Origin: Plantago major
Lineage: Eukaryota > Streptophyta > Magnoliopsida > Lamiales > Plantaginaceae
Direction: 5' to 3'
Assembly (NCBI GenBank): GCA_026545765.1
Contig: CM048840.1
Location: 50,778,580 to 50,842,579 of the forward strand
Length of the DNA: 64,000 bases
Part shown: piece after piece, positions 55,187 through 64,000 of the stretch
Layout: the number at the start of each line of letters is the position of its first letter
Numbering within the stretch: position 1 is the first letter of the stretch
Program-made: the position numbers and the translations under genes
Notes under the pieces: generated by a model
What the model was told of the DNA's origin: nothing
The model's input: only the letters and a program-made list of their open reading frames with translations
Databases searched by the model: none

Positions 55187-58100
55187 ATGTCCGACAGTGA
55201 TAGTCAGAACCGATCCGAAGCTGAAGGATATGACTCCGACGCGTTGTCCCTATCAGACATCTCCGAGGAGATTGATATTGTTGGTGGGGATGATTCAGTA
55301 GAGCTGGAGCGTTCTCCTCGTCCGAGCCGGGAAGAGCCCGAGGTAAGCTCCTTACTTCGGTTAGTTGTTCCGGGTTCAGGGTCTCCGAAGCATCGGGATT
55401 ATCTGCGAGTCTCTAATGTGCAGGGTGCTGGTGCTGTTCAAGAGACATGCTCTAGGACCATAGGGGCTCTTCGTACGCGCCGTGCTGGGAAGGAGCCCGA
55501 ACTCCCGGTAGAGATTCGATCCCTCATTCGCAACCTATGTTATAATTTTAGGAGTAACCCTAACTGAGTACCGTTCATTCCGGATCCGCAGGAGCCAAAC
55601 ATTGGGGAGGTGCATGATACCTCCGAGGCACCACCCGAGTTGGGTATGTTCGAAGAAGGTGTCGAGGATCGAGTCCAGGTTGCTGTTCCCCTTCGGACGG
55701 TGGTAGAACTGAGTTCTTCGTCGGGGGATGATAGAGAGGAGGAGGAGGGTCGGACTGAAGATGTCAGTTCTCAAGAGGAAGAAATGTTGTCCGCCCACAT
55801 TTTCCGGAGGGAGGCAGTTGGGCAAGCAGGTACGAGTCGCCAACGGACCGAAGAAGAGTTACCTGAGGGGCTTAAGAAGGGTGAAGACGTGTTCCAGGTG
55901 AAATTCCCTCGGTCGAGGGACGATGTAACTCATCCCGATCTGGAGGGTAAGCTAAACGAGGAAAGTGCATTGCCCACGTGTCCTTCGATTGTGATGGCCG
56001 AGGAGGTGGAGGAACTGCGGAGGAAGTATGAGATTCCGGAGTCCGTGGAGATCCTCATTCCGGATGAGTCGCACACTTTCTACAACCCGCCTCTGGGGTA
56101 TATGTGCGTGCATGAGATAAGTCTTCACTGTGGGTGGCGTTTGCCGGTGGCGTCCGAGTTTTTGGACATTTTGAACAGCATGGGGTTAAGTCCTCACCAG
56201 ATCATCACCAACTCGCTCGGAAATCTGATGTGCTTCGGGGTGATGTGCAAATATAAGGGCATCCCAGTCACATTTGATAACTTTAGGAAGTTATTTAACG
56301 TTAGTGTAAGTAATAGGAATACTTCGTTCTATACGCTTGTGTGTCGCCAAGCATATACTTTTTTTGTGGATCCGCTCTCCTCCTTGGGAATAAATTGGTG
56401 GAAGAGATACATTTTCGTCCGGCCCGCTTTGAAGCAGGGTCAATCCGAAGCAGAGAGGACCAAATGGAATTTCGAGAAGAAGTTTTTCCGAGGCAGGCTG
56501 CCGGACTGGAAACCTCCGGCTCGGAACGTCCCTTTGTGGATGCAAGCTCTCCACCGGAATCATGATCCGGAGAAATATTTCTTCCGAGGATTGATATGCC
56601 AACCCCTTCTCTATCTAGCCGATTTTTCGGAGCCAAGTTTTTTGTGATGGGAATAAGGATCTCAGTAAGTTCTTTCTAGTTTGGTCACGTAGTCGGTCAT
56701 CTGAGTCGCTGGTGACTTGCTTCGTTTGCAGTTATTGATAAAAAATTTGTTTACCATGTATAACTTATTGTCCTTCAGATGTGCAGGTTTTTGGTTCGAG
56801 TACACCATGTCCACCATGCGGGAGCTGAAGCGGAAGCAAAATGCCGCACAACGCAAGGAGATGGATGAGGGTACCCGAACCCAAATCATCAAGACGTCCA
56901 CTGTGCTGCCGATGGAAGAGCCTCGGAATGCTGCCACTTTCCGAGTGGAGGAGACTCGGAGAGCTGCGGCGGGCGAGGAGGCCCAGACGATACCTACCCT
57001 GGACAAGGGTAAGTTGGCTGACTCGAAGGGGGCCAAGAAACCTCCGAGATCATGTCTGGGACCCACTGCCGATGGTTCGAGTCTTTGCGGACAAAAGCGT
57101 CCATCCGAAGGTCCGATCCCTGGAGCCAAGAAGGGCAAAGGGAAATCCAGTGGTGAGTCGGACTTGGAGGCGGAAGTGGCTCGGTTGGCTGCTATTCCGA
57201 AGCTGGATCGGATTGCGTAGTTGTCCGCAATTCATCAAAAGGTAAACGCTGATATTTCTGGACATACATCTTTCCTTTGCTCGGAACTTGTACTAATTTT
57301 GTTTTATCATGTATCGTAGCTTACGGCCGCTATTCGGGCTTGTTCCATGGTGGCGGGTCAAAGGGCCACGATGGAAGAGGATCTGGCTAAGGCTGAGGCT
57401 GCTCGGGCAGTGGACTCATCCAAGGTGAATTCCTTGTCTGATAGGCTGAAGAAGGCTCTGGCGGCGAAGAAGGAGTCCGAAGCGGAGGTTGCAAAACTAA
57501 AGAGTGCTATCCTGTCGCTGGAAAAGGGCCTCAAAGCTCATCAGGAGGGTGTGGATGAGTATGTCAGCATTTCCCAAACTTTCAAGGATTTGATGCTGAA
57601 TGAGATGTTGAAGGTCCGGACGCAAGACGTCCAGGACTTCTTGGGGTCGGGCGCTTGCAAGTTCATGCTCGAGTCCAAGTATGATGAGACTCGGCAGGAT
57701 GGCTTTGATGCGGCTATTGGGCAGCTCCGGCATAGGGGACGGATCCCGAGTGACCTTGACTTGGAGGCTGAAGGCATTACTGCTTTCAAAGAAGCCAATG
57801 GCTCGGACTTCGCTCCGGAAGGTGTCTTGAATGAGGACTTATTGCAATGTGAGTTTGTAGAGCTTGTCTGCGAAGAGACCGAGGACAAGAAGTTCAATCA
57901 TGGCGGTCCGTACCTTCCCTCCTTTTTGCCACGGGTGTTGATGTCCAATGTTTTTGTCCCGCTGGAAGACCATGAGGAGCATAACCGGGATTAGCTGACT
58001 CTGCCCGGTCCTGTCAAAGGTTTCTCTCCTGATTTGGACCTGATGGAGAGGTGTCCTTCTTTCCTGAAGGTATTAAGAGCCCGAAGGGAGAGAAGGTTGG

Positions 58101-58210
58101 CGCAGGATGCCCAAGAGAGAATGGCGTCGGATGCACAAGAGGCTACTGAGAAAGAGGCCGCAGGTCCCTCGGGCGCTCAAGCTGGCTCGTCAAGTCGTCA
58201 GGGGAGGTGA
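55187..58210 (+). pseudogene. Antisense accessory gene of the Tat element (putative gypsy-type transposon protein, PF04195-like)
   Basis: A spliced gene on the strand opposite to pol. Exon A is 55187-55342 (MSDSDSQNRSEAEGYDSD, acidic). A phase-0 intron follows, with a strong GAG|GTAAGC donor and an acceptor at 55591. Exon B, from 55592 to about 56650, holds the conserved domain (about 56010-56640: LRRKYEIPESVEILIPDESH, then PLGYMCVHEISLHCGWRLP). Exon C is about 56779-57241 and is Lys/Glu-rich. A 78-bp phase-0 intron follows, and exon D (57320-58210) encodes a coiled-coil-like region (LKKALAAKKESEAEVAKLKS). The B/C junction could not be fixed and exon B ends in a frameshift or stop at 56645. 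In-frame TAGs at 57218-57220 and 57992-57994 each sit where the frame otherwise continues. The domain matches what is catalogued as a putative gypsy-type transposon domain. Its function is unknown. Confidence 0.75.
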
Positions 58211-60439
58211 AGACGGGGTATGCCCCAGAAGTATGTAACTCTGGTCTTCGGACCTAAAAAACTGTTGTTTTGTTATTGCTGTTGTATGAATAATTGTTTG
58301 TTTGAATTTGTGCAATTGATTCGGTATCCACGTCGTTGGTCCGGGCTTGTTGATGGCTCGGATCAACTTTTATCATTGGCTTGTATTACTGCTTTTCCAA
58401 ATGCGTACTTCTCAATGTGCGTTGAATTGATAAGATAGATCAGTGACCCAAGTTTCGCTGGCTCGGTTTATTCGGGTAATGGATCCGAGTCCGCGAGACC
58501 AATTTTTCCTAAAATAATCCCCCCATTGGTTCTCATGGGTCGGTCGGACAAGGCATATGTCCGAATCGTAGCTCCAAATGTTAATTTCCCCAAGTAGACA
58601 CGAATGATTCGGGGTCGTGGCTCCGAATTAGTGAATCCGAGTCCACGGGACCAAATGCTTCCTGAATAATGCAATATTCAATTGGTTGATCTTTGGCTTG
58701 GTCGGACAAAGCGTTTGTCCGGGTCTTAGCTGTAAAAAAGGAGACAATCATAGTAGAAAAGTTTAGTGACTTGGTACGGATCACAGTTGGTACGGGAGTT
58801 ATCACGGCCATCTCGGGCTGACGGATCCGAGCGGTCAACAGTTTAAAATAATTCACTCAATAAGGCCGGAAATGTGAAGAGACTCTGGGTTGGCCCAATG
58901 GCGGCCCAACAGTTGGGCCCAATTCCAGGCCCAAGCCCATCGCCAATTGTCATATGCCACGTGTCGAGTGGTGATTGGTTCGCCACTTCTATATATACCC
59001 CTGGATTGTACGGCTTTTCGACAGATCATTCCATCCCTTTTATAGTAATAGGTGGTTCGGATCCTGGGGTCCGAATGTCTGACGAGTGGGTTTATTCCAC
59101 CTTTCTTATGCATGATCCACCTTTGAGGGTTTTTTCGGTGCTTCGAAAATCCTTTCTGGGTCGGATCATTCTGGGGACGATGAAATCAAGTCACTCGGAA
59201 TCACTCTCCTTCGGATCTTGGAGCTAATCTTCCTTCTCCGGGGCTGTAGTTCGGATCAACTACTTGGGCCGGGGAGATTAACTTGTGGTTCAAGGTTCTT
59301 GAATACTTGTCGGCCCTTCCTCGGATCGCCGGGTTAGTCTTTTCTCTCCGGGGCCGTATTGACTTGAGCCCCGGGGGAGCAGACTAGCTCGATGGCTCGG
59401 GGGATTACCAAACATTTGCGTATTCAGAAAACTCTATTCCACTGTTTATTCTTATCGGAAATGTTTTCCCTCAGATCATCGTGCTAGCGTTCTTTCACCA
59501 GGGCTATAGCTTGTTCTAACGACTTGAGCCACAGGAAGCGAAGCTCTTCATTGTTCGAGGACTACACATATTTCGGACGCTCAAATATTCATGGACTATC
59601 AGCTCCTTCCACCATTTACCATTTTCTTGCGTTGGGTATCTTCCCGAGAAAGTGGTTGTGGTGGAAGTTGCGGAAGGCTCATCGACTGCGCCTCCGTAAC
59701 ACAAACTTTCACTCGGATTCTTTATCTTGAAGCTAAGCTTGTGTGATTCGGACGTCTTTACCCGAATCCTTCAGCCAGCCCGGTCGAACCCTGTTAAGTT
59801 GGTCCGATCGCATCAGTCGCGTTTTGCCAGTTACTGAGGTTTCTTGAGTAACTGGGAAACACGACCGATGCCGTCGTGTCACCATAAGCCCGGTTTGGAG
59901 AGTTAACTCCGATCGTTGCCTATTTTATCTCGGAATGCAGAGGAACGTTATCCAGGAAGGGCTCCCATTTCAGACATCTGTGCTGCCTCGGACGCTTGGC
60001 TTCGGAACGGATCTACTCGACTGTATATGCCGCCTAGAACCGCATGTTTGTATTGTAAAGAACGATGTAGATTACCCTATGTTTTGTGTGACTCGGACGG
60101 GTGTATCCGAAGTTTGTAATTTTGTAGTTTGTATTTTTCAAATAATACAAGGTTTTCAGGTGTTTGCACCTTCTTTCTTCGGCTTTGTTATATTACTTAA
60201 TCTGAACTGGTTGGTATAAGTCTTGTCGAGATTGATTTCTCAAATATTTGCTGAATCAATTGGTTCGGATCTTCGTGAATTGTCCGAGGCAGTGTATTTG
60301 TGTGAATATAGTTTTCTTTCCTTGCAAAAAGTTGTATTGATTTGACGGAAATTCAAGTACAACTAGTGGGCTTCGAGGCCGGATAAAGAAAATGACAAAA
60401 ACTTTGGTAACTGACGTAGTCTAACTTCGAAGTGTTAAC
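58211..60439. other. Long non-coding interval of the Tat element
   Basis: No credible coding region. 58480-58575 and 58625-58730 are diverged direct repeats (GGTCGGACAA(G/A)GC, CCGAGTCC(G/A)CG(A/G)GACCAA). A plus-strand promoter-like set lies at 58958-58997: G-box CACGTG (58958-58963), an ATTGG motif (about 58973) and TATATATA (58990-58997). Imperfect repeats with CTCCGGGGC occur at 59230-59370. Open frames here are short and share no recognised motif. Confidence 0.5.
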
Positions 60440-63400
60440 CTAAGCATAAAACTTTTGGAGATTCTTAGCATTCCAGGTTCTCTTCAAGGCTCTCTCCCTT
60501 GTTCGTCTTCCAGCTCAAAGCTCCCATTGACTCTGGCTCCAGTAACTTTGTAAGGTCCTTCCCGACATTGCTTAGGATGTCAGATCTTCAGAGGACTAAG
60601 TCTCCGACTTGTATGTCTTTGGGAATGACACGCTTGTTGTAAGCTCGAGCAGTCATGGCTTGGTATCGAAGGATGCTAGCTAGTGCCTCACTCCGTTTGT
60701 TCTCAAGGATCTCAAGGTCGTAGATCCTTGCAACTTCATTCTGAGCTGGGTTGTATTGCTGGATCTTTTGGGTTTCCATTACTACTTCCGAGGGGATGAC
60801 CGCCTCGGATCCGTAGACAAGGGAGAAGGGCGTCTCTTGTGTGGGAGTCCGAGTCGTCGTCCTGTGTGCCCAAAGGACCGCGTCGAGATCATCTGCCCAA
60901 ATGTCTTGGGAGGTCCTCAACCTTTTCTCCAAAATCTTGATGATGGTATTGTTGGTGGCTTCTACTTGACCATTGGCTTGGGGGTAGCCAACGGAAGTGA
61001 AGCGTTGTTCTATTTTGAAGGACTGGAGCCATTCTTTCAGTCTTGCCCCGGAGAACTGAGCCCCGTTGTCTGAGACTAGAACCCTTGGAAGTACGAAGTG
61101 GCAGATGATGTTCTTCCAGATGAATGTCCGTACTCTACTCTCAGTGATGGTAGAGACTGCTTCTGCCTCCACCCACTTGGTAATATATTCCACCACCACG
61201 ATCAGGAACTTCTTCTGATGAGTTCCGCGTGGAAAGGGACCAACTATGTCTATGCCCCATTGATCAAATGGGCACGCTATGATTGACGGAATCATAGGGT
61301 TGGTTGGACGATGTGGTATGTTGGCGTAGTATTGGCAGTCTTCACAGGCACGAGCGAAGTTGGCAGCATCTACATCAATGGTAGGCCAATAGTATCCTTG
61401 CCTTATGATCTTCTGAGCCAGAGTTCGTCCCCCGGAGTGACTCCCGCAACATCCCGCATGGATTTCTTCCATAACAGTCTTGCTTCCTGGGGAACAAGGC
61501 ATCTCATGTGAGCGCCGGTGAAAGATCTCTTATAAAGATCATTTCCCATGATGAAGTATCTGTTGGCTCGGCATAGGATCCTCCTTGCTTCTCTAGGATC
61601 TGCAGGTAGAGAGCCATCCTTGAGATAGTTAAATATGTCAGTCATCCAACTCCTTTCAGCACTCAAAAGGAAGACTTGTCCATTAAGATTTGCCAGGGAA
61701 GAGTCCGTGAGAGTCATCAGGATGACCCTCCTTGTATCTAGAGCTCCTAAGGCCGATGCATACTTGGAAAGGGCGTCGGCCTTTTCGTTCCACTCCCTGT
61801 GAAATTGCTCAAGAGTGAATACTTCAAAGTGCTCAACCTCTTTCTTGAGGAGTTCCAAGTACTTGATCATGTTGGGTCCTTTAGCAACGAAGGACCCAAA
61901 AAACTGGGATTCCATGAGCTGGGAGTCTGTGTAAGCCTTGATTCTTTTTACTTGAAGAGCTCTTTCCATCCTCAAGCCGGTGAGGAGTGCTTCGTACTCT
62001 GCCTCGTTATTTGTTACTTTAAAATTGAGGATGATGGCGTATTCCAGCTTGGCTCCTTCAGGACTCTCAATAAAAATTCCTATTCCTCCTATTCGTCCAG
62101 TAGAAGATCCATCCACTTGTAATGTCCAACATTCTTTGCTCCCCGATTTGCTTTCTTCCGCGAGAGCAGGCACCTTTTCGTCTTCCTGCTTCTTGTCGGA
62201 AGATGCAGGTGTCGAAGTGTCGGGTGCTTCGTCTAGGAGGAACATGTGTCTCACCCTTAACGAATCATCCATGGGTTCTTGATACTTATTCCTGAGTGCC
62301 TCTTCAGGCCCCTTTTCTTTTGCCTTTTCCTCTTCCGGGGTATCCTCCGCTTGAGTGAGCATGACGTGACTCACATCTTCCTGTGGACTTTTGGTTCTTT
62401 CTTTGGTTCCCTCCGGATAGTCTACCAGGAAGTCGGCAAGGACTTGGGCCTTCTTGGCAGATGGGGCTTGGTACCCGATATCATATTCACTGAGCTCGAT
62501 TGCCCACTTGGACAAGCGTCCCGATTGATTCGGCTTGCCTAGGACATGTTTGAGTGGTTCATTGGTGAGAACCACAATCCGGTGAGATTTGAAGTAAGGT
62601 TTCAGTCGGCGGGCAGTGTAAACTAGCGCGAAGGCGAGCTTCTCGATCTTGACATATCTGGCCTCAGAACTCACAACCTTGCTCAAGTAGTAGATCGGCA
62701 AGTGGTCATTTCCTTGTATCCATACCAATACAGAACTCATAGCTTCATCAGTAGTAGCTACGTAGAGGTAGAGAGGTTCGCCCTCTACTGGTTTAGACAA
62801 GAGGGGTGGTGAAAGGAGGTAGCTTTTTAAGTTATCCAAGGCTTCTTCGCACTCCTTTGTCCATTCGAACTTGTCTCCTTTCCTTAGAATTTAAAGAAAG
62901 GTAAGTTTTTCTCGGCGGATTTGGAGATAAAACGGCTCAGTGCCATCACCCTTCCCAAAAGCTTCTGCACTTCATTGATTGTCTTTGGCTGTGGTAAGTC
63001 CAAGTTCGCCTTTATTTTCTCCGGGTTAGCGCTGATATCTCTCTCCGTGACCATGTAACCAAGGAACTTTCCTCCCTTTACCCCAAACGTACACTTTTCT
63101 GGGTTCAACTTCATTCCATATTTCCTAAGGATGGAAAAGCACTTATCGAGATGCTCGATGTGTTGCTCTTCGGTCTTGATTTTTACTAGCATGTCATCCA
63201 CGTAAACTTCCATGGTTTTGCCCAACTCCTCTTTGAACATCTTATTCACCAGTCGTTGATATGTAGCGCCTGCGTTCTTGAGGCCAAATGGCATAACCTT
63301 GAAGCACTAGACCCCTCCTGCCGCAAAGAAGGCTGTCTTCTTGACGTCTTCCTGGGCCATCCTGATTTGGTAAAAGGCTTGATAGGCATCCATGAAGATT

Positions 63401-64000
63401 AGGAGTGCGCATCCCGCGGTGGAGTCAACTAGCTGGTCTATGCGAGGTAATGGATAAGGATCCTTTGTGCAAAACTTGTTAAGCCTAGTGAAGTCATTGC
63501 ACATTCTCCACTTTCCTGGAGTTTTTTCAACGAGGACCACGTTACAGACCGAGTCAGAGTACTTGACTTCCTCAATGTGTCCTGCTTTCATCAACTTGTC
63601 CACCTCTTCTGCTATGATAGCATCCTCCACAGGCCCAAAGTCCTTCCTCTTTTGTGGGATATGTTTTACCGTTGGATCCATGTTCAGGCGGTGAACTGTG
63701 ATCCTTGGGTCTATTCCCTTAAGGTCATCAGTAATCCAAGCAAAGATATCGCGGTTGCCTCAGAGACATGTGATGAGCTTCATCTCTACCTCTGTGCTCA
63801 TCTCTGTTCTGATTCGGGTTACCTTCTCTGGATCCCCCTTAATCAACTGGATCTCTTTCAAGGCTTCATGGGGTTCCATCCTGGCAGTCTTAGGGAACTT
63901 TCCCTTAAGCGACCCAGCACCAATTTCTTCCTTTAATGGAGTAAGAGCCACAGGAGGACTCCTGGGTCCTCTGGTGACCGAAAGAACGGGTACTGAAGCT
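60440..64000 (-). pseudogene. Gypsy pol polyprotein: RT, RNase H, archaeal-type RNase H, integrase
   Basis: Minus strand, domains in translation order. A protease/RT linker is at 63951-63760. Reverse transcriptase runs from about 63681 to 62880, with WRMCNDFTRLNKFC, LLIFMDAYQAFYQI, MPFGLKNAGATYQ and the YVDD active site. RNase H is at about 62839-62430, and a second, archaeal-type RNase H is at about 62120-61730 (LQVDGSSTGRIGGIGIFI, NNEAEYEALL, YTDSQL). Integrase spans about 61560-60440 with an HHCC finger (HAGCCGSHSGG, CEDCQYY) and the D-D-E residues in GIDIVGPF, VSDNGAQFSG and GQVEATNN. Lesions are a TGA at 63757-63759, a TAG at about 63307, a one-base loss in an A-run near 62888, a frameshift near 61480, and a TGA and frameshift near 60590 and 60490. 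The N-terminus is beyond the window. Confidence 0.93.

Larger units (their letters stand above)
52796..64000 (-). mobile_element. Tat-lineage Ty3/Gypsy retrotransposon (partial)
   Basis: Read on the minus strand, pol enters at the window edge and runs to 60440 in the order RT, RNase H, archaeal-type RNase H, integrase. A long non-coding region, an accessory gene in the opposite orientation (55187-58210), a 101-bp tandem array, the polypurine tract and the 3' LTR follow. RT-before-integrase order makes it Ty3/Gypsy. The second RNase H and the antisense accessory gene are features described for the Tat clade (Grande, RIRE2, Retand and relatives). Gag, most of protease and the 5' LTR are to the right of base 64000, so element age and the TSD cannot be measured. 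Confidence 0.88.

Noticed and set aside
59000..60220. Several open frames of 60-120 codons between the accessory gene and pol
   Set aside because: Overlapping in different frames, no shared motif, no splice logic linking them.
1..64000. tRNA, rRNA or organellar insertion
   Set aside because: No tRNA arms, rRNA signatures or plastid/mitochondrial genes were recognised by eye; a dedicated scan could still find a short one.

Overview
The window is nuclear DNA of a flowering plant, probably a dicot. The evidence is a spliced gene for the plant-specific translation factor eIF(iso)4G, a plant UPF0057 (RCI2/PMP3) small membrane protein gene, AT-rich intergenic DNA, and transposons typical of plants: a Tat-lineage Ty3/Gypsy element, plant L1-type LINEs, hAT, Mutator-like (MULE), Stowaway and Helitron elements. 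Nothing is bacterial or viral. The species cannot be named from the sequence.

Layout. 1-426 is the end of an LTR element inserted into a decayed hAT transposase (426-2495). 2.5-4.3 kb is a mosaic of duplicated miniature-transposon-like blocks, and 5.5-6.3 kb is a foldback element with arms of about 245 bp. 6.35-11.14 kb is a 5'-truncated LINE on the minus strand, itself split by a solo LTR (8224-9574, TSD AATAA) and a hAT derivative (about 9.84-11.01 kb). It ends about 100 bp from the eIFiso4G transcription unit. The eIFiso4G coding sequence (11527-19091, + strand, nine exons, 767 residues) is intact. Its introns carry a Stowaway MITE, a hAT MITE with a perfect 8-bp TSD, and a duplication inside intron 1.

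20.3-23.5 kb is a putative DNA transposon holding a broken ORF and about 1.45 kb of the iterated word TGAAACTAAC. 24.5-26.4 kb holds exons of a B3-domain (REM-like) gene or relic, followed by a second word array. 28.09-28.83 kb is a non-autonomous MULE with a perfect 9-bp TSD. 33.36-37.38 kb is a three-level nest: a MULE with a FAR1-like relic, containing a solo LTR, containing a 5'-truncated LINE with a 13-bp TSD. 38-43 kb holds another word array, two hAT derivatives and a Helitron 3' end. The UPF0057 gene is at 44169-44462 (-).

44.8-51.18 kb is a nearly full-length L1-type LINE: ORF1 is intact, ORF2 is broken, and a poly(A) tail is present. From 52796 to the window edge lies most of a Tat-lineage Gypsy element on the minus strand: 3' LTR, polypurine tract, a 101-bp tandem array, an accessory gene in antisense orientation with its own TATA box and introns, and pol (integrase, archaeal-type RNase H, RNase H, reverse transcriptase). 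Its gag and 5' LTR lie beyond base 64000.

Only eIFiso4G and the UPF0057 gene look like ordinary working host genes. The B3 locus is uncertain. Almost everything else is transposon DNA at different stages of decay.
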